DNA of 30,244 nt from UBA2943 sp946534895 (lineage in GTDB: Bacteria > Bacillota > Clostridia > Christensenellales > Aristaeellaceae), in the NCBI GenBank assembly GCA_946534895.1, contig CAMNDE010000043.1, positions 1 to 30,244 of the forward strand, in the 5' to 3' direction. The translations under genes were made by a program, and so were the position numbers. The notes beneath the pieces were generated by a model. That model saw only the letters and a list, made by a program, of their open reading frames with translations. It had not been told where the DNA came from and did not search any database. Shown piece by piece: positions 1-6,994 of the stretch; position 1 is the first letter of the stretch, and the number at the start of each line of letters is the position of its first letter.

Positions 1-108
1 AATGTTGCGGTTGCTATACCTTTCGGTGCGTCTTTAGACGTTTGCCGGTAATGTGTCTTGAAGGCACGGTGCATACCACCGGCTTAGCCGGTGGTTTTGA
101 TTTGTACT
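1..108. mobile_element. possible IS200/IS605-type element end (remnant)
   Basis: This stretch has no recognisable gene. It holds a short hairpin (TCTTTAGACG region near 31-41) and a perfect 8-bp stem at 76-83/87-94 with a TTA loop, followed by TTTT. GC-rich palindromes with tiny loops just outside a tnpA or tnpB gene are characteristic of the subterminal ends of IS200/IS605 elements, and this sequence resembles such ends as I remember them. No transposase remnant can be shown: the window starts here, so the body of any element would lie to the left. The alternative is an ordinary rho-independent terminator for a plus-strand gene ending before base 1. Confidence 0.3.
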
Positions 109-134
109 AAAAACCCGTCCTCTTTCAGGACGGG
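109..134 (-). terminator. rho-independent terminator of the proA-mnmM operon
   Basis: Read on the minus strand, an 8-bp perfect GC-rich stem (114-121 pairs with 127-134, loop of five bases) is followed by five T residues (113 down to 109). It lies 124 bases downstream of the mnmM stop codon and is the first good terminator after that operon. It could also belong to the possible transposon end just to its left. Confidence 0.6.
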
Positions 135-257
135 AAGATTACGATATTTTCCAGAAGGATCTGGAACCAGGCTTTATGTTCGGTGCCTGCCCGGGGCAAT
201 GAGAGATGCTTATATGGCTCCCTTGTACGGCATGAACTGCCTGACAGAATAAAACAA

Positions 258-833
258 TTATTGAAACTGCTTTTGTACAGCATAGCATTCTGGGGATCCC
301 TGCGATGCGTTGATAAAACGCTGATGAAGAACATTGTATTCTCTGTTTGACAGTTCAGCCAAAAACAGAGAAAGCTGTTCACGTTCATGATTTCCTGCTT
401 CATGCCCCGGATAGGCACAGACTGTACACACACCACCGGGAAGCAGCAATGTGAGAGCCTGTTTCAATGCTTCAAAGGTACTGTCCCAGACCGTTGTGAT
501 GCTCTTATCTCCTCCGGGAAGCCAGCCAAGATTGAACACCACTGCAGAAACAGGCTCATGAACATATTGGCTTATATGGGCATGACTGTCATGAATTAAG
601 GTGCAGCGGTCTGACAGTCCCTGTTCCTGCAGTTTCCTTTGGGTTGAACTTATGGCCTGTTCCTGAATGTCAAATCCATACACATGTCCTCGTTCACCAA
701 CAAGACGGGCGAGATCACAGGTGTCATGTCCGTTTCCAACCGTGGCATCGATAACGGTATCTCCTGGAAGGATTACCTTGGCACGAATCTCCGCAGCGAG
801 ATAACGCGCGGATCTCAATTCATATCTGTCCAT
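258..833 (-). CDS. mnmM: tRNA 5-aminomethyl-(2-thio)uridine methyltransferase MnmM (YtqB family)
   Basis: The 191-residue protein matches the YtqB/rRNA_methylase family of small class I SAM-dependent methyltransferases. The SAM-binding loop is visible as DATVGNGHDT (about residues 29-38), followed by the acidic end of strand two (GFDIQ, about 53-57) and the family motif NLGWLPGGDK (about 101-110). B. subtilis YtqB was shown to be MnmM, which methylates nm5U34 to mnm5U34 in the wobble position of certain tRNAs; that function is inferred here from the family. The length is typical. The ATG lies one base after the stop of the upstream pseudouridine synthase gene, with AAGGA about eight bases before it, so translation is probably coupled. 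It is the last gene of the proA operon, which thus ends with two RNA-modification genes. Confidence 0.85.
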   Translation of the reverse strand: MDRYELRSARYLAAEIRAKVILPGDTVIDATVGNGHDTCDLARLVGERGHVYGFDIQEQAISSTQRKLQEQGLSDRCTLIHDSHAHISQYVHEPVSAVVFNLGWLPGGDKSITTVWDSTFEALKQALTLLLPGGVCTVCAYPGHEAGNHEREQLSLFLAELSNREYNVLHQRFINASQGSPECYAVQKQFQ

Positions 834-834
834 A

Positions 835-1545
835 TTACAATTCCTTCAGCTTTCGAATCTCTGATTCTGTCAGCTTTCTCCAATGGCCGCGCTCCAAGTC
901 GCCCAACTGAATAGGTCCGAATCCAACCCGCTTCAGCTGAACCACCTGATGTCCTACGGCCTCAAACATCCGGCGGACCTGACGGTTTCTTCCCTGATGT
1001 ATGGTTACCAGCACAATCGTATCAAATGCTTCCTCACGTATTACGACAACTTCGGCCGGGCTTGTCAGTACTCCATCCAGGGCAACGCCGTTTTTCAGAT
1101 GTTTAATTTCGTCCTGTGACAGATGGTTGCTCACCTTCACCCAGTATTTTTTGGGAACTTCATGACTGGGATGAAGCATGCTCTGCATAAGATCACCGTC
1201 ATTTGTCAGGAGCAGAAGGCCTTCACTGTCGTAGTCCAGCCGCCCCACAGGAAACAGACGCACAGGATAATCCCAAAACTTATCCATGACAGTAGGACGG
1301 CCTTCCGGATCAGAAACCGTTGTCACTTCTCCAATCGGCTTGTGATAGGCAATGTAATGCTTTTCTTTCTCCGGTGTGATCTGCTTTCCGTCCACTGCAA
1401 TTCTGTCTTTTTGTTCATCGATCAAAAAGCCCATCTCTGTGATCTTTTTGCCGTTAACAGTAACATGGCCGTCTGCGATCAGGGATTCTGATGCGCGCCT
1501 GGATGCCACTCCGCATGCAGCCATGTATTTTTGAAGTCTCATCAT
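835..1545 (-). CDS. rluB: 16S/23S rRNA pseudouridine synthase, RsuA/RluB family
   Basis: The 236-residue protein has an N-terminal S4 RNA-binding domain (about 3-50, beginning RLQKYMAACGVASRR) and a pseudouridine synthase catalytic domain. The RsuA/RluB/RluE signature GRLDYDSEGLLLLTNDG places the catalytic aspartate at D104; the conserved basic motif GRNRQVRRM follows near 190. These enzymes isomerise a specific uridine in 23S rRNA (RluB at the position equivalent to E. coli 2605) or 16S rRNA (RsuA). Family membership is clear, but the exact target is an inference; Firmicute members of this length are usually called RluB. Two ATG codons lie in tandem at the start (1545 and 1542). It is separated from the upstream acetyltransferase by about 10 bases and from mnmM downstream by one base, so it sits in the middle of a coupled operon. 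Confidence 0.88.
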   Translation of the reverse strand: MMRLQKYMAACGVASRRASESLIADGHVTVNGKKITEMGFLIDEQKDRIAVDGKQITPEKEKHYIAYHKPIGEVTTVSDPEGRPTVMDKFWDYPVRLFPVGRLDYDSEGLLLLTNDGDLMQSMLHPSHEVPKKYWVKVSNHLSQDEIKHLKNGVALDGVLTSPAEVVVIREEAFDTIVLVTIHQGRNRQVRRMFEAVGHQVVQLKRVGFGPIQLGDLERGHWRKLTESEIRKLKEL

Positions 1546-1555
1546 AGTTCTTTTT

Positions 1556-2089
1556 TCATCCTTTCTGGCGATAAAAAATCAGTTGACATGTTCTCTGAGA
1601 TATCGGCTTTTGGAGTTCTTCCGGAGTAACCGCATCAGCCATGCGGTCTATTCCCTGAAGATGAAATCCTGTATGCTCGCAGAATTGGCAGGCAACCGCA
1701 TTCTGATCGTTTGTGACAAGACGCAGACCTGCCAGTCCTGCTTTTTCAGCATAATCCACATTGGCATCAATCAGGGCTTTTCCGGCATACTGGCGGCGAA
1801 ACTGAGCATCGACACGTATATCGAGAATTTCAAGCCAGTTTCCAGAAGGCGTGACAGAAGAAGTACAGGTTCCGATAATCTTTCCGTCCATATATGCGCC
1901 AAACAGAATACAGGACGATAGGTCTGTCCATGATTTTGCTGGGCAATTGAGCCATTTTGCCTCAGCGGCCGGCAGATATGATAACGAAAAACCGGCACGT
2001 GATATGCGGACAAGCACATCTTCGCCTACCAGAGAACGGTCCGCATTCTTGAGTAGTTCCTGGGTTTGCAGTCTCTTAATGTATAGCAT
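1556..2089 (-). CDS. GNAT-family N-acetyltransferase
   Basis: A protein of 177 residues with the GNAT fold: the acetyl-CoA binding region is seen as a strand ending LEILDIRVDAQFRRQYAGKA (motif A with the R/Q-x-x-G/A-like turn) followed by NDQNAVACQFCEHTGF, the usual N-x-x-A-x-x-F-Y/C-E-x-x-G-F motif of motif B. The substrate cannot be predicted. I chose the ATG at 2089 rather than the one at 2101: GGAGAT (2099-2094) sits six bases before 2089, while 2101 has no ribosome binding site. The chosen start lies two bases after the stop of the upstream HAD gene, so coupling is likely. It occupies third place in the proA operon, with no obvious metabolic link to its neighbours. Confidence 0.8.
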   Translation of the reverse strand: MLYIKRLQTQELLKNADRSLVGEDVLVRISRAGFSLSYLPAAEAKWLNCPAKSWTDLSSCILFGAYMDGKIIGTCTSSVTPSGNWLEILDIRVDAQFRRQYAGKALIDANVDYAEKAGLAGLRLVTNDQNAVACQFCEHTGFHLQGIDRMADAVTPEELQKPISQRTCQLIFYRQKG

Positions 2090-2091
2090 CT

Positions 2092-2745
2092 TTATCTCCA
2101 TTGCATCAGGGCAAAATCTGGATAAGACTTGATGAGCTGCTGGGGGGCATTGATCAGGTATCCTTTTTGGGCGATGGAAAGCATAGGAATATCATGTTTG
2201 GAGTCTCCAAAGGCTTTTGCTATGGAAAAGCTTTCTTCTGGAGAAAGGTTAAGAAACTCACGAATTCTCTTTACCTTTTCTACACCTTTACAATTGGCGT
2301 GAATATGTCCGGTGTAAATATGGTCAACAGCTTCACATTCTGTTGCGATGACGGCATCTGCCGGAATATAGTTCAGGAGATGCTTCATATAGATATTCGG
2401 TGATGCAGACACGATAACAACAGTGCAGCTGTCTTTTTTTAGCCGGCGTATTTCGTCGATACCATCTTTATACAGACGCGGCACAAGGTGGAGCTTTACA
2501 AAGTCAGCACAGAAAGAATCAAGTTCTTCCATGCGTCTGCCTTTGATGAAGGACAGGGTATGCTCCTTGGCACGGACAAGCCGTCTGGGGAAAAGCATCT
2601 GGGAGATATATCCGAAGCCCGCCCGCAAATACTGTACAGGCGGGGCAATGCCCTGCTTAACAGCGAACTGCAGAAATGGCAGTATGGAATCTCCCGGGCA
2701 GAGCGTGCCGTCAAAATCAAATGCAGCCAGCGGGTATGCTTTCAT
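2092..2745 (-). CDS. HAD-superfamily hydrolase, subfamily IB (phosphoserine phosphatase-like)
   Basis: A 217-residue phosphatase of the haloacid dehalogenase superfamily. Motif I is FDFDGTLCPGDS with the nucleophile D10 and general acid D12; motif II is the serine in VVIVSASP; motifs III/IV are the lysine and GDSKHDIPML near the C-terminus, a pattern typical of subclass IB (SerB-like and related small-molecule phosphatases). The helical cap sits between motifs I and II. The substrate is unknown; location after proA does not by itself define it. Two starts are possible: GTG at 2757 and ATG at 2745. I prefer the ATG because it overlaps the proA stop in a TGATG arrangement, the usual form of termination-reinitiation; the AAAGG upstream is too close to the GTG to serve it. 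Confidence 0.82.
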   Translation of the reverse strand: MKAYPLAAFDFDGTLCPGDSILPFLQFAVKQGIAPPVQYLRAGFGYISQMLFPRRLVRAKEHTLSFIKGRRMEELDSFCADFVKLHLVPRLYKDGIDEIRRLKKDSCTVVIVSASPNIYMKHLLNYIPADAVIATECEAVDHIYTGHIHANCKGVEKVKRIREFLNLSPEESFSIAKAFGDSKHDIPMLSIAQKGYLINAPQQLIKSYPDFALMQWR

Positions 2746-4043
2746 CAGTATGGACACGGCCTTTCGAGTCTTTGATGTGTGTATTCAAAGTCGCCATTTA
2801 CTTTGCTCTGCATGGTCTGTCCGTGACCGATGAGCTTATATTTATAAGTCGTAAGGCCTTCCATTCCCATGGGACCACGGGCGTGTATTTTCCCGGTTGC
2901 GATTCCGACTTCTGCTCCAAACCCATATACAAAACCGTCAGCAAATCTGGTGGAACAGTTGACATAGACACTGCTGGAATCCACCTGAGACAGGAAAATG
3001 GAAGCATGGTCTTCGTTATGAGTGACTATGCAGTCTGTGTGATGGGACCCATAATGATTAATATGATTTATGGCTGCTTCAAGCGTCGGGACAACAGCAA
3101 TGGAAAGCTTATAGTCCAGATACTCTGTTGACCAGTCTGCATCACATGCCGGCTCGCAGCCGATAATACTGCATGCGACAGGATCACCGACCAGCTGAAC
3201 ATGTGCGCGTTCAAAGGCTTTGGCTGCCTGAGGAAGAAATGTACTGGCAATGTCTTTATGCACCAGAAGGGTTTCTTCTGCATTGCAGACAGATACATTC
3301 TGAATCTTGCTGTCAACGGCTATATTCAATGCCATATCCAGGTCTGCATCGTTATCGATGTAAACATGACAGATGCCGTCAGAATGCCCGAGTACAGGAA
3401 TTCTGGTGTTTTCTTTGATATACCGGACAAGAGCGTTGGAACCGCGGGGAATAATCAGATCAATGCATTCGTCTTCCTGCAGCATTTTCTTGACATCATC
3501 CCGGGTTTCCAGTAGCAGAGCAAAATCACGCGGAATACCGGCGGATTCTGCGGCATCCTGAAGAATACTGCAGAGCACACGATTGGTGTTTCTGGCCTCA
3601 GTACCACCCTTCAGCAAAACTGCATTCCCGCTTTTTAATGTGAGGGAGGCAATCTGTACCAGCGCATCCGGGCGGCTCTCAAAAATGACACCGATTACGC
3701 CTATAGGGCAGGTAACCCTGTACAAATCCAGGCCGGGGGTGATTTCCTCGGAAAGTGTTGTGATACCGAGCGGGTCTTTTGATGCAGCTACATCTTCAAG
3801 ACCTTTGCATACCTGGGCCAGTTTGGACTCATCAAACCGAAGCCGCTTTTTTAACGGCGCAGGCAGATTACTGGCTTCGGCAGCATCCAGGTCCAGTTGA
3901 TTATTCTGGAAAATAAGCTCTTTCCGTTTTATTAATGCTTCCGCAATCATGCGGAGCGCTTTATTTCTCGATGCGCATGAGAGGGCAGAAAGCGCCCGAC
4001 TTGCTTTTATGCTGCGAATGGCAAGAGCATGGACATCATGCAT
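2745..4043 (-). CDS. proA: gamma-glutamyl phosphate reductase (glutamate-5-semialdehyde dehydrogenase)
   Basis: ProA catalyses the NADPH-dependent reduction of gamma-glutamyl phosphate to glutamate-5-semialdehyde, the second step of proline synthesis. The 432-residue length fits the family. Diagnostic segments are PIGVIGVIFESRPDA (about 113-127), LKGGTEARNTN (about 144-154), the PRGSNALVRYI region (about 199-209) and the active-site cysteine C253 in VSVCNAEETLLVH. A strong GGAGG ribosome binding site precedes the ATG. It heads a five-gene minus-strand operon from the promoter at 4062-4090. Notably proB (glutamate 5-kinase), which is next to proA in most bacteria, is not in this window; it must lie elsewhere or the protein works with a distant partner. 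Confidence 0.95.
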   Translation of the reverse strand: MHDVHALAIRSIKASRALSALSCASRNKALRMIAEALIKRKELIFQNNQLDLDAAEASNLPAPLKKRLRFDESKLAQVCKGLEDVAASKDPLGITTLSEEITPGLDLYRVTCPIGVIGVIFESRPDALVQIASLTLKSGNAVLLKGGTEARNTNRVLCSILQDAAESAGIPRDFALLLETRDDVKKMLQEDECIDLIIPRGSNALVRYIKENTRIPVLGHSDGICHVYIDNDADLDMALNIAVDSKIQNVSVCNAEETLLVHKDIASTFLPQAAKAFERAHVQLVGDPVACSIIGCEPACDADWSTEYLDYKLSIAVVPTLEAAINHINHYGSHHTDCIVTHNEDHASIFLSQVDSSSVYVNCSTRFADGFVYGFGAEVGIATGKIHARGPMGMEGLTTYKYKLIGHGQTMQSKVNGDFEYTHQRLERPCPY

Positions 4044-4061
4044 ACAACCACCTCCGGGAAA

Positions 4062-4090
4062 ATTCTATCAAATGTATAAGTGATTTGCAA
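4062..4090 (-). promoter_or_regulatory. sigma-A promoter of the proA operon
   Basis: On the minus strand, TTGCAA (4090-4085) is followed after exactly 17 bases by TAGAAT (4067-4062), giving a leader of about 12 bases before the proA start. The -35 hexamer is its own reverse complement and also serves the smpB promoter on the other strand. Confidence 0.6.
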
Positions 4091-4113
4091 ATACGGACCT
4101 GCTATGTTAAAAT
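4085..4113 (+). promoter_or_regulatory. sigma-A promoter of smpB-ssrA
   Basis: TTGCAA (4085-4090) and TAAAAT (4108-4113) are separated by exactly 17 bases, about 33 bases before the smpB start codon. The -35 hexamer coincides base for base with that of the divergent proA promoter. Confidence 0.65.
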
Positions 4114-4146
4114 AAAAAAGAAATACGATTTGGAAGGTGATGAATT

Positions 4147-4617
4147 GTGCCACATCAGAAGGGAACAAAAACCGTGGTGCAAAATCGTAAAGCCTTTCAT
4201 GATTATTTCGTGGAAGAACGCTACGAGTGTGGGATAGAGCTTTTTGGAACAGAAGTAAAATCCATGCGGGCCGGAAAAGTGAGTCTCAAGGAAAGCTGGG
4301 CACAGGTCCGAAACCGTGAGATTTGGGTTGAAGGAATGCATATCAGTCCCTATGATCAGGGAAGTTATTTCAACAAAGATCCACTCAGACCAAAGCGCCT
4401 TTTGCTTCATAAGAGCGAGATTCGGAAAATCGATGGATATGTTGCAAGACAGGGATATACACTGATTCCCCTGGAAATATATCTGAAAGATGGAAGAATG
4501 AAACTGCTTTTGGGATTGTGCAGAGGCAAGCAGGAACATGACAAGCGGGATTCCATGGCAAAGCGTGATGCGGATCGTGAGATTCAGCGTGCATTGCGGC
4601 AGCGCCAGAAGCATTAA
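4147..4617 (+). CDS. smpB: SsrA-binding protein SmpB
   Basis: SmpB binds the tRNA-like domain of tmRNA and delivers it to ribosomes stalled on messages without a stop codon. The 156-residue sequence shows the family hallmarks: an N-terminal NRKAFHDYFVEERYECGIEL segment of the beta barrel, GTEVKSMRAGKVSLKESW, HISPYDQGSYFNKDPLRPKRLLLH, GYTLIPLEIYLKDGRMKLLLGLCRGK, and the basic C-terminal tail (KRDSMAKRDADREIQRALRQRQK) that enters the mRNA channel. The start is a GTG preceded by AGGTGA; no ATG gives a full N-terminus. The stop codon is immediately followed, with no gap, by the first base of tmRNA, so both are transcribed together. Confidence 0.97.
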   Translation: MPHQKGTKTVVQNRKAFHDYFVEERYECGIELFGTEVKSMRAGKVSLKESWAQVRNREIWVEGMHISPYDQGSYFNKDPLRPKRLLLHKSEIRKIDGYVARQGYTLIPLEIYLKDGRMKLLLGLCRGKQEHDKRDSMAKRDADREIQRALRQRQKH

Positions 4618-4962
4618 GGGGATGATCCGGTTTCGACGGGGATTATGAAGTGCGATAAGCGAGCCGTGGCCCCGGACCACGATAAAACTGGGAAATTAAA
4701 AATGAACTGACAATAACAGTTTTGCTTTCGCGGCCTAATTAGGCTGCGCGCTGGCCCGGGGTTCCCGTTGCCCCGGTAACCGGCGTCATTTCAACGGGGA
4801 ACGAACATGCCTAAGCTTTGCTGTATGTTTGTATTATGAAGCTACTGAAGCATGAAACCTGTCTGTGGGTGTCATGCGGAGGGAATGTCAGATCACAGAC
4901 TTCGCTCGGAGAAAGTTGCATGGATTGGTTTTCGGACAGGGGTTCAACTCCCCTCATCTCCA
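4618..4962 (+). ncRNA. ssrA: transfer-messenger RNA (tmRNA, SsrA)
   Basis: The 345-base gene starts GGGGATGATCCGGTTTCGAC, the conserved 5' part of the tRNA-like domain, and ends with the T arm (AGGGG/CCCCT around TTCAACT) and CATCTCC, which pairs with the 5' GGGGATG to form the acceptor stem; base 4962 is the discriminator A. The G3-T wobble and a D-loop-like 5' region match tmRNA. CCA is not encoded (TTG follows). Between the halves lie the tag reading frame (4706-4738) and GC-rich stretches that would form pseudoknots. Its 5' end directly abuts the smpB stop, implying processing out of a shared transcript. The T arm and terminal stems fix the ends to within a base or two. Confidence 0.95.
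4706..4738 (+). other. tmRNA tag-peptide reading frame
   Basis: The only frame giving a degradation-tag-like C-terminus reads ten codons, TDNNSFAFAA, and then TAA (4736-4738), followed by an out-of-frame TAG. Length and spacing align with the classical ten-codon tag ANDENYALAA. An in-frame TGA at 4703-4705 immediately precedes ACT, so the resume codon cannot lie upstream of ACT; if resumption is at ACT, the tag after the tRNA-borne alanine is A-TDNNSFAFAA. An ACT resume codon is unusual, since most tmRNAs use GCN. Confidence 0.75.
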
Positions 4963-4971
4963 TTGACAGAA

Positions 4972-5008
4972 GGCCTTATTCGATGATTGTCGGATAAGGT
5001 CTTTTTTT
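4972..5008 (+). terminator. rho-independent terminator of smpB-ssrA
   Basis: A 12-bp stem (4972-4983 with 4990-5001, two G-T wobbles) is followed by seven T residues. It begins nine bases after the tmRNA 3' end and is the expected end of the smpB-ssrA transcript. Confidence 0.9.
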
Positions 5009-5050
5009 CAGTATCTGCATGAATATGATGCGTGGGCTCCGATGGAACTG

Positions 5051-5094
5051 AAAAAGCCAGGGAAGCCGGATTGAATCCGGTTGCTTCCCTGGCT
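5051..5094 (-). terminator. rho-independent terminator of the BMP-family gene
   Basis: On the minus strand, AGCCAGGGAAGC (5094-5083) pairs with GCTTCCCTGGCT (5066-5055) and is followed by TTTTT. The loop contains a second small perfect hairpin (CCGGATT/AATCCGG). It lies about 20 bases downstream of the BMP-family stop codon. Confidence 0.85.
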
Positions 5095-5112
5095 GGTACA
5101 ACAGAGAAAGGA

Positions 5113-6105
5113 TTAGAAGACAGAAGGCACAACGATCTCTCCGGAGATGATCTTGTTCTTGATTTCTTCAACTTCGTTCTTCAGCTCATCAGATACCTGC
5201 TGGGTCATATCCTCGGTGCCGTATACAACATCGATATAACCCGTTGCCATGTTGGCGTTCCAGATTTGGCCGCCCTGGAAATACTTATCCGGATCGGATA
5301 CGACGTCGTAAATGGATTTTCCGACACGTTTTACCATGGAGCAGATGATGACATCAGGGTTGATGTATTTCTGATCACCGTCTACGCCGATTGCAAAGTT
5401 GCCGGTCTCTTTGGCAGCTTCGAAAACACCTTCACCGGTTTTTCCGGCAACCTGGTAAACGATGTCACAACCCTGGGAATAAAGCGCCAGGGCACATTCC
5501 TTGCCCTTTGCGGGATCTTCGAAATCGTTGGCGTAGCTGGGTGCAACCACTTCGATTTCAGGATTAGCGTATTTGGCGCCGGCTTCGTAACCGACCAGGA
5601 AATCGTTGATTGTATCGCTGTCCTGTCCGCCGACAGCACTGATTTTTCCGGTCTTGGAAAGCTTTGCGGCAATATAGCCGACGAGGAAGGAACCCTCATT
5701 CTGTGCATAGGTGATGGACATCAGATTATCGCCAACACCTTCCAGACCATTGTCGATGAAAAGAAATTTCTTTTCAGGGTATTCATTCAAGATGCCGCCG
5801 TCAGCAAGGTTGTCCCAGAACTGCCAGCCTACTGCCGCGATAATATCGCATGCGTCTGCAGCTTCATAAAGACCGTTCAGATACATGCTTGCATCTTCTT
5901 TGCACTCGATCACTTTTGTCACGGTGCCGAAATCTGCTTGCAGCTGATCAATGCCCTCCTTGGCTGAATCATAGAAGGAACGATCGCCAAGTGTGCCAGC
6001 TACCACGATGGCTACGGATGGAGTGGTGGTTTCAGCTGATGCAATGGATACGGAAAACACACAGAGCATCAAAAGAGCCATGAGTAAAGAAGCCGTTTTT
6101 TTCAT
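5113..6105 (-). CDS. BMP family (Med/PnrA-like) ABC-type substrate-binding protein
   Basis: A 330-residue secreted binding protein of the Bmp/Med/PnrA family, whose members bind purine nucleosides or related ligands for ABC import. Residues 1-24 form a signal peptide (KK, hydrophobic core, cut after ASA). The mature part starts SVAIVVAGTLGDRSFYDSAKEGID, the usual BMP opening with G-D-x-S-F, then an IIAVGWQFWDNL segment, YAQNEGSFLVGYIAA (the conserved E-G-S/A-F-L-x-G), GGQDSDTINDFLVGYEAGAK, and VYQVAGKTGEGVFEAAKE. Most relatives are lipoproteins; no convincing lipobox is seen, as the only cysteine in the signal peptide (C15) is preceded by leucine. No permease or ATPase gene lies nearby, so it is an orphan here. 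GGAGG lies 11 bases before the ATG. A single-gene unit with its own terminator. Confidence 0.88.
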   Translation of the reverse strand: MKKTASLLMALLMLCVFSVSIASAETTTPSVAIVVAGTLGDRSFYDSAKEGIDQLQADFGTVTKVIECKEDASMYLNGLYEAADACDIIAAVGWQFWDNLADGGILNEYPEKKFLFIDNGLEGVGDNLMSITYAQNEGSFLVGYIAAKLSKTGKISAVGGQDSDTINDFLVGYEAGAKYANPEIEVVAPSYANDFEDPAKGKECALALYSQGCDIVYQVAGKTGEGVFEAAKETGNFAIGVDGDQKYINPDVIICSMVKRVGKSIYDVVSDPDKYFQGGQIWNANMATGYIDVVYGTEDMTQQVSDELKNEVEEIKNKIISGEIVVPSVF

Positions 6106-6189
6106 TTCCGATAACGCCTCCAGATGTATTTTGCCCTACAGGCACCTTCTTTTTTCTATAATATGCCTGGGAAATCCTGCCTGAAATGC

Positions 6190-6217
6190 CTGATAAACAT
6201 GAAAAAAGCAGTATAAT
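6190..6217 (+). promoter_or_regulatory. probable promoter of the AzoR-like gene
   Basis: A perfect TATAAT (6212-6217) lies 28 bases before the TTG start codon. The best -35 match is CTGATA (6190-6195, four of six) with a 16-base spacer, so the -10 box is convincing and the -35 box only fair. Confidence 0.5.
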
Positions 6218-6244
6218 GGATTTGTACGAAACGGAAGGGATGGA

Positions 6245-6868
6245 TTGTACGTGACGGCGAGAAAAATACTGGCAGTCGATGCCTGTGTACGGCGGGATGC
6301 ATCAAGGACCAGACGATTGAAGAATACGTTTCTGTCTGCCTTTTCTGGAAATGAACAACAGTGGCAGATCAAAGAGACTATGCTGGAGACAGAGGAACTT
6401 CTGCCACTGAATCATGCACGGCTGATGCAAAGGGAAGCATTGTGCGACAAACGCCTTTTTTCGGACAGAATGTTTCAGATGGCGCACGATCTGCTTGAGG
6501 CAGACTTGCTGGTCGTGGCAGCACCATACTGGGATCTGTCTTTTCCATCGTCGCTGAAGGTATGGGTGGAACAGGTCTTTGTAAGGAATCTGACGTTTTA
6601 TTATGCTGAGGACAGGCCTTTCGGAATGCTCCATGCCAAGCATTGCGTGTATCTTACCACAAGCGGAAGCATGATCGGTGAAAATGACTGGGGTGCATCC
6701 TATATACGCGCAACGATGGACATGCTCGGAATCAAAAAGTTTTCATGCATAGCAGGTGAAGGCCTGGATCTGAGCGGGGCGGATGTAAACCAAATCATGC
6801 ACAGGGCGTCAGAAGAAGCCCGAGCTCTGGCACGTGAGCTCCAGCGGCCGGACGCATGGGAAACATGA
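6245..6868 (+). CDS. NAD(P)H-dependent FMN oxidoreductase, AzoR-like flavodoxin fold
   Basis: A 207-residue protein of the flavodoxin_2 family (FMN-dependent NADH-azoreductase and quinone reductase type). Evidence is the first strand KILAVDACVRRDASRTRRL with the phosphate-binding SxT/R-like loop, LLVVAAPYWDLSFPSSLKVWVEQV (AzoR motif P-M/Y-x-x-x-x-P-S-x-L-K), YLTTSGSMIG as the second FMN loop, and a C-terminal ATMDMLGI segment. It probably reduces quinones, azo dyes or related electrophiles at the expense of NAD(P)H in the cytoplasm; the substrate is unknown. I use the TTG at 6245 because GGAAGG lies six bases before it; a GTG at 6251 is the alternative and would shorten the protein by two residues. 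It has its own promoter and precedes the asd-dap operon. Confidence 0.8.
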   Translation: MYVTARKILAVDACVRRDASRTRRLKNTFLSAFSGNEQQWQIKETMLETEELLPLNHARLMQREALCDKRLFSDRMFQMAHDLLEADLLVVAAPYWDLSFPSSLKVWVEQVFVRNLTFYYAEDRPFGMLHAKHCVYLTTSGSMIGENDWGASYIRATMDMLGIKKFSCIAGEGLDLSGADVNQIMHRASEEARALARELQRPDAWET

Positions 6869-6885
6869 AAAAACCAGACATTTGA

Positions 6886-6914
6886 TTGACACTTTGTTTC
6901 CGCCCATGTAATAT
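6886..6914 (+). promoter_or_regulatory. sigma-A promoter of asd-dapA-dapB
   Basis: A consensus TTGACA (6886-6891), a 17-base spacer and TAATAT (6909-6914) lie upstream of asd. Transcription would start near 6921, leaving a leader of about 75 bases that contains one small hairpin (GCCGC/GCGGC, about 6920-6937). The leader is too short for a lysine riboswitch. Confidence 0.8.
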
Positions 6915-6994
6915 GACCGTGCCGCACTGTGAAGCGGCTGATGAATACTACCGATGTTTTTATCATGATTGTTGTAAACAGGAGGATGGGTGTC

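Noticed and set aside
5032..5967. 311-residue plus-strand frame opposite the BMP-family gene
   Set aside because: It covers the BMP gene's terminator hairpin and mirrors that gene's codons; no family likeness.
6915..6994. Lysine riboswitch or T-box in front of asd
   Set aside because: The leader is only about 75 bases after a good promoter and contains just one small hairpin, far too little for either element.
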